A stretch of DNA of 64,000 nt from an uncultured Clostridia bacterium (GTDB taxonomy: Bacteria; Bacillota; Clostridia; Oscillospirales; Acutalibacteraceae). Shown in pieces: positions 27,600 through 37,803 of this stretch. A program made the position numbers and the translations under genes. Location: the NCBI GenBank assembly GCA_947630835.1, contig CANRIZ010000014.1, positions 1-64,000 on the forward strand. The letters run 5' to 3'. The notes under the pieces were generated by a model. The model was not told the DNA's origin, ran no database searches, and saw nothing but the letters and a program-made list of their open reading frames with translations. The first letter of the stretch is position 1. Every line of letters begins with the position of its first letter.

Positions 27600-28253
27600 A
27601 TGAAGAAATCAACAGTCAGACTTGTCGAAAGCGCGTTGCTTTTGGCTATTGCGGCAGTATTGGAGCTTATTTCAAAGCTTATCGGTCTGGAGCTTCCCTT
27701 CGGCGGAACGATTACTTTGGCGAGTATGTTCCCCGTAGTCCTTATAGCCTATAAATACGGCACAAAATGGGGACTTCTGTCGGGCTTTACCTATTCGATA
27801 ATTCAGATTTTGCTCGGCGTTAAGGTCGTATCGGCTATGTTCCTGCCCGGCGACGACCAGATGATACTTTGGCAGGCAATATGCGTATGTATTCTCGATT
27901 ACATAGTTGCATATACCGTGCTCGGCTTCGGCGGCATATTCAAGGGCAAGGTAAAGAGGGATAACGTCGCGCTTGCGCTGGGCGTGCTTGTAGCCCTTTG
28001 CGCGAGGTATCTTATCCATATTATATCGGGCGCAATTTTCTACGGCGCTTGGGCGGAGTGGTTCTTCACTCAGGAGGGCTTCTACGGCATAGGCGCAAAG
28101 ATTATGGAAACCTTCTCGGGAACGGGACTTTCGATAATCTATTCGATTTTCTACAACGGACTTTATATGATACCCGAAATTATCATTACCTTTGTGGTTG
28201 CGCTTATCCTCGGCAATATCCCGCAGATAGTAAAGCCCGCTAAAAATCAGTAA
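27600..28253 (+). CDS. thiT: energy-coupled thiamine transporter ThiT
   Basis: 'ALLLAIAAVLELISKLIGLELPFGGTITLASMFPVVLIAYKYGTKWGLLSGFTYSIIQILLG'; TPP riboswitch upstream. Confidence 0.93.
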   Translation: MKKSTVRLVESALLLAIAAVLELISKLIGLELPFGGTITLASMFPVVLIAYKYGTKWGLLSGFTYSIIQILLGVKVVSAMFLPGDDQMILWQAICVCILDYIVAYTVLGFGGIFKGKVKRDNVALALGVLVALCARYLIHIISGAIFYGAWAEWFFTQEGFYGIGAKIMETFSGTGLSIIYSIFYNGLYMIPEIIITFVVALILGNIPQIVKPAKNQ

Positions 28254-28263
28254 AAGCATATAA

Positions 28264-28292
28264 AAAAGCTCTGCTTCGGCAGGGCTTTTTTT
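28264..28292. terminator. intrinsic terminator
   Basis: AAAAAAGCTCTGC-TTCG-GCAGGGCTTTTTTT. Confidence 0.75.
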
Positions 28293-28314
28293 GTACTCAA
28301 ACGTTAATATGAAA

Positions 28315-29010
28315 TTATACCGTATGTTCTTCAATCAGGCTTTTAAGCAGCAGAGGGAAGCGGGTAGTTATGTTGTCGGGGGAAAGGCGCAAAAGCTTTT
28401 TCATCGTTTTTTCGCTGTTTGCCGTCCAAAAGGAAGTCAACAGACCTTTTTCCCTGAAAGCCTCGGTCATCTCCCTTGAAGCGTATGCGTAATTGCAGTT
28501 AATGCCTATCGCTCCGCTTTTATTCACAAAGTCCGCAAGCGACAGCATAAAGCTTTTGCTGTGCTTTTTTAAAACGGGGAAGGATTTGTTGATATAATAA
28601 GGGATTTTTATACCGCTTAATTTCAGCGTTTCCGCCTGCTCGGGCTTTACGCCGGTAAAAAAGCATCTGCTTTCAAGAGAATACTTTTTCGCTTCTTCGG
28701 CAACCGAATTTAAGTTTGAAAACGCCTTTAAATCAAGGTTGAAAAGCATGTTGTCCGTGTTTTCGCTCAAATATTTCAAAGCCTCGCAAAGCGGCAGTCC
28801 CTCGTCGTTTTCGGCGAGCTCCTTATGTAATATTACGGGCGTGCCGTCACGTCTGAAGGTTACGTCCATTTCCGCAACCTGAGCGTTAATTTCCACGCAC
28901 TTTTGCAAAAATTCCATAGAGTTGTCCGCCGTGCCCTCACAGCCCGAATGGGCGGTGACGGTAAAGCCCTGCGGCAGAGAGGGCGCATGCTTTTTTTTAT
29001 TTGAAAACAT
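28315..29010 (-). CDS. glycerophosphodiester phosphodiesterase family protein
   Basis: 'FTVTAHSGCEGTADNSMEFLQKCVEINAQVAEMDVTFRRDGTPVILHKEL'. Confidence 0.88.
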   Translation of the reverse strand: MFSNKKKHAPSLPQGFTVTAHSGCEGTADNSMEFLQKCVEINAQVAEMDVTFRRDGTPVILHKELAENDEGLPLCEALKYLSENTDNMLFNLDLKAFSNLNSVAEEAKKYSLESRCFFTGVKPEQAETLKLSGIKIPYYINKSFPVLKKHSKSFMLSLADFVNKSGAIGINCNYAYASREMTEAFREKGLLTSFWTANSEKTMKKLLRLSPDNITTRFPLLLKSLIEEHTV

Positions 29011-29011
29011 T

Positions 29012-30403
29012 TCAGACTTTCTTCCTTTCAATCACAAGCTCGTAGTCGTCGGGAGCTTCGTTGTAGAAGCTTCGCTTCAGCGCCTGCAAAAGCGAGGCTA
29101 TGTCCTTTGTCTTTTTGAAACGGGACAGCGGCTTTGAAATCCTGTCAAGTATTGCGCTTACGGCTATGTACAGCGGAGTGTCGGGATAATACGGTTCGTT
29201 GCCGTGAAAAGCGTTTTGTATAAGCTCCGTTATTATGTCCCTTGCGACAAGGTCTTTAACCGACGGGTCAATCTTTTTGGAAACGCCGAGAAGTCTGCCC
29301 GCAGAGCCGAGGGTCCATTTCCTCAAGCCCTTGCCGACAAAAGTTATGGGCTTTCTAAGCTTATACGACTGTTCGTGCCGCATACTGAAAGACTCCGCAA
29401 GGTCTGCAAAATATTCAAAATCGTCCGCCGCGGCGTCAAGTATTTGGTTTGTCATATAGGAAAAATGGCGCTTTGTGTATTCGTCCACGGTCAAGCCCTG
29501 CATATCCCAGTCGAAGCTGTCAACGCAGAGACTGTGTATCTCTATTTTTTCATCGTCTATCCTGACTTTTCTCATATTGGAGGGATAGCCGACGAGCGCA
29601 GAGGTGTTCACGTCATAATAGCGGTTGCCCTTTTCGGTGATTTTAAGCCCTATATTGTGCATATGGGCGTGGCCTGTAAACATAAGCTCGATTCCCGCGT
29701 CCGCAAGCAGGGTGGTAGTCGAGTCCCAATCGCCGAGCATATCGCCGTTTGAAATAATATGATAAAGCGGCATGGGAGGCAAGGTGGGGTGATGAGTCAT
29801 AGCGAAAATATAATCGCCCGCACGCTTTGCCTCGTCAATCTGACCGAGTATCCACCGCATTTGATCCTCGCTGTAGCCGCAAAAGCTTCTGTCACCGTCG
29901 TCGTTAAGGCAAAGCAGTCTGTATCCCTCCTGCAATTTAACGCAGTATGAGTGGCTCTCGCTGTGAAAGGCGATTGCCTCGTCGAGCCCGAATTCGTGAT
30001 ACAGTTCAATCAACTGTTCGCGCTCGGTGCGTTCGGCAGGGTATTCCCTATCGCCCTCAAGCCTTACCGGATTGCCTACGGCGTTACCCTCAACGTAGTA
30101 GTCGTGCGTTGCGGTTATGAGAAAAACCCTTTTGCCCGCGTTTGTAAATCTTCTGAGCTTGGGGATAAGCTCCCGATGGCTTTCCATAGCGCCGTTGTTT
30201 GAAACGTCGCCCGCCACAAGGACTATTTTCGTGTCCTCATCTTCCAGAATTTTGTCAATATAGGCGTCGATTATAGCTCCGGTTTCGGCAAGGCAAAGCT
30301 GTTCCCTTTTGTCCTTCTTTTCAAAAGCCTCGCCCGAAACGCCGAGGGAATGCGAGTAGTGATGTAAATCGGTTATCAAATAGAAATTAAGCGGTAAAAG
30401 CAA
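29012..30403 (-). CDS. metallophosphoesterase
   Basis: 'LITDLHHYSHSLG...VLVAGDVSNNGAMESH...MTHHPTLP...MFTGHAHMHNIG'. Confidence 0.9.
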   Translation of the reverse strand: MLLPLNFYLITDLHHYSHSLGVSGEAFEKKDKREQLCLAETGAIIDAYIDKILEDEDTKIVLVAGDVSNNGAMESHRELIPKLRRFTNAGKRVFLITATHDYYVEGNAVGNPVRLEGDREYPAERTEREQLIELYHEFGLDEAIAFHSESHSYCVKLQEGYRLLCLNDDGDRSFCGYSEDQMRWILGQIDEAKRAGDYIFAMTHHPTLPPMPLYHIISNGDMLGDWDSTTTLLADAGIELMFTGHAHMHNIGLKITEKGNRYYDVNTSALVGYPSNMRKVRIDDEKIEIHSLCVDSFDWDMQGLTVDEYTKRHFSYMTNQILDAAADDFEYFADLAESFSMRHEQSYKLRKPITFVGKGLRKWTLGSAGRLLGVSKKIDPSVKDLVARDIITELIQNAFHGNEPYYPDTPLYIAVSAILDRISKPLSRFKKTKDIASLLQALKRSFYNEAPDDYELVIERKKV

Positions 30404-30466
30404 TTAAAACACCCTTTCGTTCTTGATAACTATATTATGGAATAATTTAAGCCTGTTGTCAACGGC

Positions 30467-31138
30467 TTAAAAAAGAGAAGAATAAATTACGGAAAGACGG
30501 TCGAAGAGCAAATCTTCGGCTAAGGGCGCAAGGTATTCGGGCAGCTTTGAATCCGTGTTCTGAGGAATACATATAACCGCCTTGCCGCTTTCTTTGCCCC
30601 TTGAAAAAAGCACACGGCCGCCGAGGCTGTAGATATAGTCGCTTTCAAGACGGTTAAAAAACGGAGGCTCGCCCGATTTTTCGCTTTCCTCAAATTCAAT
30701 TTCGATAACGGCATTGCCGTTTAGCGGTCTGAGGGAAACAAAGTAATAAGCCGCGTTTTCACACTCTATTAAATTAAAAAGTATATTTAAAAAGGACAGG
30801 CTGATTTTTTCCGGCCCGGCGCATACGGTTATTTCATCTGTCTGCGGGGTAAAAAGTATTCTCTTGCCCTTTTGCGAGTATATTAAATCAAAGCAAAATA
30901 CGAGCGTGGATATCAAATCGGGGAAATCTATCCTTTTCGCCTGCTCGGGACTTCCCGAGTTCAGCTTTCTCAAAAGCGAAAACGCGCTGCTTATACCCTC
31001 CGCCGGCAGTTCTGCAAGCGAACGGTCGAAGAACTCCTGCAAAAGCTCTCTTGCTTCGGCTTCGTCCAAAAGCTCAAGCGGGCTTTCGTCGAGTTTTTCT
31101 ATCCTTTTATATAATTGTTCGGCGGTAATAGCTATCAT
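30467..31138 (-). CDS. uncharacterised protein, possibly degenerate histidine-kinase ATPase-like
   Basis: ORF starting MIAITAEQLYKRIEKLDE; 'ISLSFLNILFNLIECENAAYYFVSLRPLNGNAVIEIEFEE' loosely HATPase-like. Confidence 0.4.
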   Translation of the reverse strand: MIAITAEQLYKRIEKLDESPLELLDEAEARELLQEFFDRSLAELPAEGISSAFSLLRKLNSGSPEQAKRIDFPDLISTLVFCFDLIYSQKGKRILFTPQTDEITVCAGPEKISLSFLNILFNLIECENAAYYFVSLRPLNGNAVIEIEFEESEKSGEPPFFNRLESDYIYSLGGRVLFSRGKESGKAVICIPQNTDSKLPEYLAPLAEDLLFDRLSVIYSSLF

Positions 31139-31317
31139 CCTTTCGCCGAAAACGGCTTTTCTTTGTGAATAGTATGTCCTTTTTTGATTAAAAATCTGAG
31201 TTTTTAGGCAGTTTGACAAAATGTTCACAATTAAAATAAAACATCTTGCATATTTTAAAAAATCGGTATAAAATAATATCGCAATAAATTGAAATTTCAA
31301 TTTTGGAGGTAATATCA

Positions 31318-32352
31318 ATGTCAGTAAAAGTTGCTATTAATGGTTTCGGCAGAATCGGCCGTCTTGCGTTCAGACAGATGTTCGGCGCAGAGGGTTACGA
31401 CGTAGTCGCTATCAACGACCTTACAAAGCCCTCAATGCTTGCCAATCTTCTCAAGTACGATACGGCTCAGGGCGGTTACTGCGGCAAAATCGGCGAGAAT
31501 CTTCACACCGTTTCCGCAGATGACGAAGCGGGCACAATCACCGTTGACGGCAAAACGCTTAAAATTTATGCGGTTGCAAACGCTGCCGAGCTTCCTTGGG
31601 GAGAAATCGGCGTAGACGTAGTTCTCGAATGTACGGGCTTCTATTGCTCAAAGGATAAGGCTATGGCTCACGTTACCGCAGGCGCAAAGAAGGTTGTTAT
31701 TTCCGCTCCCGCAGGTAAGGACCTTAAAACTATCGTATATTCCGTAAACGAGAAAACTCTTACTGCGGACGATCAGATTATTTCCGCCGCGTCCTGCACA
31801 ACAAACTGCTTGGCTCCCATGGCTAAGGCTCTTAACGATTACGCTCCCATTCAGTCGGGCATTATGTCAACAATCCACGCTTATACGGGCGACCAGATGA
31901 TTCTTGACGGTCCTCACAGAAAGGGCGATATGAGAAGGGCAAGAGCCGGCGCCGCTAACATTGTTCCCAACTCAACGGGCGCAGCCAAGGCAATCGGTCT
32001 TGTTATTCCCGAGCTCAACGGCAAGCTTATCGGCTCTGCTCAGAGAGTTCCCGTTCCGACAGGCTCTACAACAATCCTTACCGCTGTCGTTAAGGGTACG
32101 GACGTAACCGCAGACGCAATTAACGCCGCTATGAAGGCCGCTTCTTCCGAGAGCTTCGGCTACAACGAAGATCCGATAGTTTCTTCCGACGTTATCGGTA
32201 TGAAGTACGGCTCGCTCTTTGACGCTACGCAGACTATGGTTTCAAAGATTGCCGACGACCTCTACGAGGTACAGGTTGTTTCTTGGTATGACAACGAAAA
32301 TTCATACACCTCACAGATGGTTAGAACAATCAAATATTTCGCAGAGCTTTAA
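31318..32352 (+). CDS. gap: glyceraldehyde-3-phosphate dehydrogenase, type I
   Basis: '[21 protein letters not shown]', '[19 protein letters not shown]'; RBS GGAGG. Confidence 0.97.
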   Translation: MSVKVAINGFGRIGRLAFRQMFGAEGYDVVAINDLTKPSMLANLLKYDTAQGGYCGKIGENLHTVSADDEAGTITVDGKTLKIYAVANAAELPWGEIGVDVVLECTGFYCSKDKAMAHVTAGAKKVVISAPAGKDLKTIVYSVNEKTLTADDQIISAASCTTNCLAPMAKALNDYAPIQSGIMSTIHAYTGDQMILDGPHRKGDMRRARAGAANIVPNSTGAAKAIGLVIPELNGKLIGSAQRVPVPTGSTTILTAVVKGTDVTADAINAAMKAASSESFGYNEDPIVSSDVIGMKYGSLFDATQTMVSKIADDLYEVQVVSWYDNENSYTSQMVRTIKYFAEL

Positions 32353-32371
32353 TCCTTAAATCAACTGAATT

Positions 32372-32401
32372 TGTCCGCCGTCCGAAAAAAGACGGCGGGC
32401 T
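32372..32401 (+). terminator. intrinsic terminator (weak T tract)
   Basis: CCGCCGTC-cgaaaaaa-GACGGCGG. Confidence 0.5.
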
Positions 32402-32550
32402 TTGCTCACCAAATTTTTTCATTTTTTGAAAAAATAAAATTTTGGGTTTACAAACTCAAAATGTTATGATATAATATGTTTATCTGCATTGAGCATCATG
32501 CCAAAACTGCTCGCTGCGGAGAAAAAAATTAAAAGGGGAGAGTTCCTAAC

Positions 32551-33153
32551 ATGAAAAAATTGGCATGCCTCATGGTTGTAGCTGTCCTTCTTGCGGTTTC
32601 TATGATACCTGCTTTTGCAGCAAGCGGAATCAACAAAAATGAGCAAGAACTTCTTAACTACGTTAAAACAGCATACGTAGTTAACGGTACTACGATCACA
32701 GTTCCTCAGGAGTATATGACTGCTCTTGAAAACGTTTTTGCAAATGTTGATGTAACAGATGCTCAGTACAAAGAAATCAAGGCTATCCTTGACGAAGCTT
32801 TGGCTTTCTGTAAGTCAAAGAACCTTACCGAGATTGACGACATCACAAAGACCGGTTCAACTCAGACTCTTTTGGACTATGCAAGAAAGGCTCTTGCTGT
32901 TATAGGCTGTACATTGGCCACCAAAGGCAGTCTTAAGGACGCTGACCACGGTACTCTTATCATCTACGACGCAAACGGAAAAGTAATTGCCGAGCTTCAT
33001 CCCGCAATCATTAAGAGCGGTAAGTCAAGCGGCGTTGTTGACAAGACAGGCGCTGATTACACATCGGCAGCTATCTGCGGCGTTAGCGCAGTTGCAGTTC
33101 TTGCTGCGGCAAGCGTAGCCGTTAAGAAGTTCCGTAAAGAAAATGAGGACTAA
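32551..33153 (+). CDS. secreted protein with C-terminal sorting-signal-like tail
   Basis: Signal peptide MKKLACLMVVAVLLAVSMIPAFAA; C-terminus 'GVVDKTGADYTSAAICGVSAVAVLAAASVAVKKFRKENED' (TG-containing motif, hydrophobic stretch, basic tail). Confidence 0.7.
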   Translation: MKKLACLMVVAVLLAVSMIPAFAASGINKNEQELLNYVKTAYVVNGTTITVPQEYMTALENVFANVDVTDAQYKEIKAILDEALAFCKSKNLTEIDDITKTGSTQTLLDYARKALAVIGCTLATKGSLKDADHGTLIIYDANGKVIAELHPAIIKSGKSSGVVDKTGADYTSAAICGVSAVAVLAAASVAVKKFRKENED

Positions 33154-33835
33154 TTCCGAGAAAAATCGGAGTAAGAAAGGCTACCGGAAGTATTTTATAA
33201 TTCTTCCGGTAGTTTTTTTAATTTGCGGATACATACTGTTCTTCGTATGTCTTACTCCGATACTTAACCCCCTTATCTCCGTTTACAGCTTAGCGTTTTC
33301 AAACACTAACTCACGAACCGCTGCGGAGTCCGGGACGAACAGTATTTTTAACGGTTCAACAGGCATAAGAAACGGGATTGTAAACTACGATGAATTTGAC
33401 TACCCGGCTTACGGCGATATTTTCGGCAAAATCACCGTTGAGGGTACAAACATTGACTGCAACCTTATTTTCGGAAGCAATACGTCGCTGTTGAGGCAGG
33501 GCGCATGCGTTTCGATTTACGGCCACATCCCCGGCTGCGGAAGCGGGATACTTGTCGGCGCGCACAACAATACATATTTCCATTCGCTGCCCCGGGCTAA
33601 GGAGGGCGCAACCGTTAACGTGGAAACTAACTACGGCTCTTTCGTTTACAGGGTTAAGGAAACGAAAATAATCAAGGACACCGACAGGCAGGGATACGAA
33701 AAGCAATTAAACGGCGATGAAGAAACATTAATTCTTTACACCTGCTATCCCGTTGACACGCTTGCCTCCACGCCCGACAGATTTTTTGTCTTCTGCGAGC
33801 TGGTTTCGGGGCCCAAGGTTAATATGTTTGAATAG
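33143..33835 (+). CDS. sortase, class D-like
   Basis: 'GHIPGCGSGILVGAHNNTYFHSLPRAKEGATVNVETNYGSFVYRV' and catalytic 'LILYTCYPVDTLASTPDRFFVFCELV'. Confidence 0.88.
   Translation: MRTNSEKNRSKKGYRKYFIILPVVFLICGYILFFVCLTPILNPLISVYSLAFSNTNSRTAAESGTNSIFNGSTGIRNGIVNYDEFDYPAYGDIFGKITVEGTNIDCNLIFGSNTSLLRQGACVSIYGHIPGCGSGILVGAHNNTYFHSLPRAKEGATVNVETNYGSFVYRVKETKIIKDTDRQGYEKQLNGDEETLILYTCYPVDTLASTPDRFFVFCELVSGPKVNMFE
33181..33219 (+). terminator. intrinsic terminator-like hairpin inside the sortase coding region
   Basis: CTACCGGAAG-(12 nt)-CTTCCGGTAG, perfect 10-bp stem, followed by TTTTTTT. Confidence 0.75.
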
Positions 33836-33846
33836 GAGGCCACACA

Positions 33847-34728
33847 ATGAAAAGCAAAACAAAAACTCTTCGCTCGATTCTGTGCGGACTTCTTGCCTTT
33901 TTCATATCGCTCTCGCTGACGCTTATAAGCGTGTTGACGGTTGTAAAGCTTACCGTGCTTAATCCCGATTATATAGTTTCGGTTATGCACAAGTCGGAGT
34001 ATTCCTCGCATTTGCATCAGGAGCTTAAAAACGAGTTTATCTCATACGGCGCCGCCTGTAATATAGGCGAGGACTTTTTTGACAAAGCGTTTGAGGAAGC
34101 CGTTACCGTTGAGCAAATAGACAGCGACACGGAAAAAAGCCTGAGAGATTTTTATGAAAATCAGGTTGAAACCGAACCCGATTATACGCTTATAAAGGAC
34201 AAGCTTTTTCAACAGCTCAAATCATATGCGAGCGAAAAAGGATATGCGCTTGACAGCAATACAATCGGCAATCTCGACGTCATTTCCGGCGAGATGTCCG
34301 AGCTTTACGACACATATGTAGGCACTTTCACTTCGTCTTATTTCAAGACGGCGGCGGATTTGCTTTCGCGTTTTGCCCCCGTGTTTACCTATGCGCTGAT
34401 AGGGCTCGGCGTGTTTGCGTTATTGGCTGCGGTTGTGATATTCTTCTCGTTCGGAAAGCTTAAAAACAGGCTGAGGTATATAATTTACGCAACCTCCGGC
34501 GCAACGCTTATGCTTTTGGCAGGCCCTGCCGCGGCGCTCATAATGAAAGTGGGCAATAGGGTAAGCATAGCCAACGCGTCGCTTTACGGCTTGGTATCGG
34601 GCTTTATAAACAATTTCTTTGCGGCGTTGCTTATCGCCTGCGCGGTGATGGCCGTTATAACGGTTATTCTTCACATTATAAGAATAAAGGCGTCGGGAAA
34701 GAAAAAGATAAAAAATACCCGCCAATAA
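33847..34728 (+). CDS. membrane protein of unknown function in the sortase operon
   Basis: N-terminal TM, extracytoplasmic domain, several C-terminal TMs; follows the sortase by 11 bp. Confidence 0.6.
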   Translation: MKSKTKTLRSILCGLLAFFISLSLTLISVLTVVKLTVLNPDYIVSVMHKSEYSSHLHQELKNEFISYGAACNIGEDFFDKAFEEAVTVEQIDSDTEKSLRDFYENQVETEPDYTLIKDKLFQQLKSYASEKGYALDSNTIGNLDVISGEMSELYDTYVGTFTSSYFKTAADLLSRFAPVFTYALIGLGVFALLAAVVIFFSFGKLKNRLRYIIYATSGATLMLLAGPAAALIMKVGNRVSIANASLYGLVSGFINNFFAALLIACAVMAVITVILHIIRIKASGKKKIKNTRQ

Positions 34729-34734
34729 AAGTTA

Positions 34735-34768
34735 ACCCCCTGTAAGAAAAAACAGGGGGTTGTTTTAT
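34735..34768 (+). terminator. intrinsic terminator
   Basis: ACCCCCTG-taagaaaaaa-CAGGGGGTTGTTTT. Confidence 0.7.
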
Positions 34769-34827
34769 GAGAAAACTTTGTAAAACTCAAAACTCCTCGC
34801 CGCAAAGGCAAGGAGTTGATTTTTTTT

Positions 34828-36279
34828 TTAAAATTGCCCTCTCCTTTTCCAAGTACTCGGATACAGAAGTATGAGCATCGGGAAAAGCTCAAGCCTTCCC
34901 ATAAGCATACAAAGGGACAGGAGAAGCTTTGACCCAACGCTGAAAAAGCTGAAATTGCAGGTGGGGCCGACAAGCCCGAACCCGGGTCCTACGTTGGAAA
35001 TACAGGTGGTAACGCTTGTAAAGGTAGTGGTAAAGTCGTAGTTTTCAAGCGAAATGCAAACGCAGGAAAAGGCTATAACCAAAATGTAAATTAGGAAGTA
35101 AACAAGAGTACCTCTCAATATTTCCTTGGAAACGGGCTTTTTCTCCAACGTGACCGTATTGTACGAACGAGGGTGAAGCAAATGCTTTATTTCGGCGCTT
35201 GCCGTTTTGAAAAGTATAATTATCCTTGAAGCCTTTAAGCCGCCGGCGGTACTGCTGACGCAGCCGCCGAAAAACATAAGGCAAATTAATATTACCTTGC
35301 TGTATTCGGGCCACAAACCGAAATCGGTTGACGAAAATCCCGTAGTTGAAATAATCGAAGCGACCTGAAAGAGAGAATAGCGCAGAGCCTTGAAAAATCC
35401 TCCGTATATGGACTTGATGTTCAAAGCCACGGTTACAGTGGCAAAAAGTATAACGCCGAGATAACAGCGAAGCTCCTCGTTTTTGAGAACGGACTTGAAT
35501 TTTCCCAAAAGTAAGAAGAAAAACATATTGAAATTCATACCGAAAAGTATCATAAATATGCTTATTACCATTTCTATGGGCGCGCTGCCGTATGCGCCTA
35601 TGCTTGCGTTTTTAACGCTGAAGCCTCCCGTACCGGCAGTTCCGAAGGTGTGAACTATTGAGTCGTACAGCGGCATTTTACAAATAAGAAGCGCAATAAT
35701 CTCGGCAAAGGTAAGCCCTATATATATAAGGTAAAGTATAAGAGACGAGCGCTGAACCCTTGCGTTTAGCTTACCCGCGTCAAGCCCGGGGACTTCGGCG
35801 CGCATAATGTACATTGAATATTCCTCCGACATGGGAACTACCGCCATCATAAAAACAAGTATTCCCATACCGCCTATCCAATGGGTAAAGCTTCGCCAAA
35901 AAAGTATCCCCCTGCCAAGGGATTCTATATCGGAAAGTATGCTTGAACCGGTGGTAGTAAAGCCCGAAACGGTTTCAAAAAGAGCGTCGGCATAGTTGGG
36001 TATCTGCCCCGAAACGGTAAAGGGTAAAGCGCCTATAACGGAAATGGCAAGCCAGGAGAGAGCGACGCTTACGAAGCCCTCCTTTGAATAAAATTTGTTG
36101 TTGCAATTTCTGCTCAGGGCGGCTGAAACCGCAGTAACCGCAAGGGCGGGAACAATCGCCGCCAAAAAGCATTTGAAATCCTCGCCGTATATTATCGAAA
36201 CGGCGACGGGAAGCAGCATAAGTATCGCTTCAATCCCGACAACCCTTCCGACAATCTTTACAATCATACGGTAATTCAT
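34828..36279 (-). CDS. trkH: TrkH family potassium uptake protein
   Basis: 'LFETVSGFTTTGSSIL', 'SFTHWIGGMGILVF', 'FGGCVSSTAGGLKASRI'. Confidence 0.93.
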   Translation of the reverse strand: MNYRMIVKIVGRVVGIEAILMLLPVAVSIIYGEDFKCFLAAIVPALAVTAVSAALSRNCNNKFYSKEGFVSVALSWLAISVIGALPFTVSGQIPNYADALFETVSGFTTTGSSILSDIESLGRGILFWRSFTHWIGGMGILVFMMAVVPMSEEYSMYIMRAEVPGLDAGKLNARVQRSSLILYLIYIGLTFAEIIALLICKMPLYDSIVHTFGTAGTGGFSVKNASIGAYGSAPIEMVISIFMILFGMNFNMFFFLLLGKFKSVLKNEELRCYLGVILFATVTVALNIKSIYGGFFKALRYSLFQVASIISTTGFSSTDFGLWPEYSKVILICLMFFGGCVSSTAGGLKASRIIILFKTASAEIKHLLHPRSYNTVTLEKKPVSKEILRGTLVYFLIYILVIAFSCVCISLENYDFTTTFTSVTTCISNVGPGFGLVGPTCNFSFFSVGSKLLLSLCMLMGRLELFPMLILLYPSTWKRRGQF

Positions 36280-37646
36280 GCCTTGCCCTCCACAATATCC
36301 TCAAGCTTCAAAACTCCCTTCAAGCTTGTTGCGATAATAACGCTGTCGCCCGAATGGATTGAGTCGTCGCCGGAGGGTATAATACAGCTTCCGTTGTGTA
36401 TTATGGAGGCTACTATTGCGTCGCGCGAAATTCTGAGGGATTTAAGCGGTACTGAGTCATATTTAAAGCCTTCGCTGACCTTTAACTCAAGTATTTCTAT
36501 ATTTCGGTCAAATATATAGTAAAGCGATTCTACCGCACCGGAGCTTTTGTATGCGTTTTGCATGGAGCGAACATAGCTGACAATCCTCTGGGTTGCAATA
36601 CCGGACGGTTGAATAATGCTGTCAAGATTGTTGTTTGAAAGCAGTTTTATAATATGGCTTTCGTGAATTTGCGTAATTACCTTTTCACAGCCGGAGCTTA
36701 CGGCGAACATCGAGGTTATAACGTTGTCGTCATCGTCGTCGGTTATTGCGACAAAGGCGTTTGCGTCGGAAATGCCCTCCTCCTTTAAAAGCTCGGGATC
36801 GTTTCCGTTGCCGTAAACAACGCTTACCTTTGGGAAAGCCTCCTTTATTTTAGCGCAGGCTTCCTTTTCCTTTTCGACTATTTTAAGCTTTATACCCGTA
36901 TTGTGAACCTGATGCGCAAGGTAAAGGGCTACGTTGCCGCCGCCGACGGCGAGAACGTTTTTTGCCGTATGGCGGTTAATTCCCATATTTTTTGCAAGCA
37001 GATTTATTTGCTGATACGAGCCTATAATATTAAGCCTGTCGCCCGCCCTTATAACATAATCGCCTCTCGGTATAAACGCCTCGTTATCCCTTGAAACGGC
37101 GCAGACCAAGACGTTCGCGCCCGACCTTGAGCGCAAATCGCTTAAACTCATACCGTTAAGCCTGTTGCCCTGCGATATTTTTATCTCTACGGATTCCGCC
37201 CTGCTGTTTGCAAAGGATTCAACCTTTGAAGCGGAGGGAAAACGCAGAATCCTCGATATTTCGCTTGCCGTTTCTTCCTCGGGATTTATAATCATCGAAA
37301 GCCCGAATTCTTCCTTTAAAAAATTTGCCTGTTTAATGTAATCTCGGGTGCGAACCCTGGCAATGGTGTGCTTTGCCCCTATTTTGTTGGCGCAAAGACA
37401 GCATAAAAGATTGGTTTCGTCGTTTTTGGTTACGGCGATAAGCAAATCGGAATTTTTAACGCCCGCCTCTTTAAGCATTTCGTAGCTTGCGGCGTTGCCC
37501 TCGTAAACCATAACGTCAAGATTGTTCGCAACCTTTTGAACACGGTCGCCGTCACGGTCGATTAAGGTGATTTCGTGGTTTCCCTTTGAAAGCTCATGAG
37601 CAATTGAATACCCGACGCGCCCTGCGCCGGCAATTACTATCTTCAT
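36276..37646 (-). CDS. trkA: Trk system potassium transporter TrkA
   Basis: Two Rossmann RCK-N motifs 'MKIVIAGAGRVGYSIAHELSKGNHEITLIDRD' and 'VLAVGGGNVALYLAHQV'. Confidence 0.94.
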   Translation of the reverse strand: MKIVIAGAGRVGYSIAHELSKGNHEITLIDRDGDRVQKVANNLDVMVYEGNAASYEMLKEAGVKNSDLLIAVTKNDETNLLCCLCANKIGAKHTIARVRTRDYIKQANFLKEEFGLSMIINPEEETASEISRILRFPSASKVESFANSRAESVEIKISQGNRLNGMSLSDLRSRSGANVLVCAVSRDNEAFIPRGDYVIRAGDRLNIIGSYQQINLLAKNMGINRHTAKNVLAVGGGNVALYLAHQVHNTGIKLKIVEKEKEACAKIKEAFPKVSVVYGNGNDPELLKEEGISDANAFVAITDDDDDNVITSMFAVSSGCEKVITQIHESHIIKLLSNNNLDSIIQPSGIATQRIVSYVRSMQNAYKSSGAVESLYYIFDRNIEILELKVSEGFKYDSVPLKSLRISRDAIVASIIHNGSCIIPSGDDSIHSGDSVIIATSLKGVLKLEDIVEGKA

Positions 37647-37803
37647 AAATTAAACCCTCTCTTTAAGAAAACAGCATAAAATTCGATAAGTTTTGCGTTT
37701 CGTCAATCGGATAATATTATATCACGCATATTATTAAAGTCAACAAATGAAAATATATTCTTTTTTCCGTTTTGCCGAAATATAATTTTTAAGGGGCGAT
37801 TTT

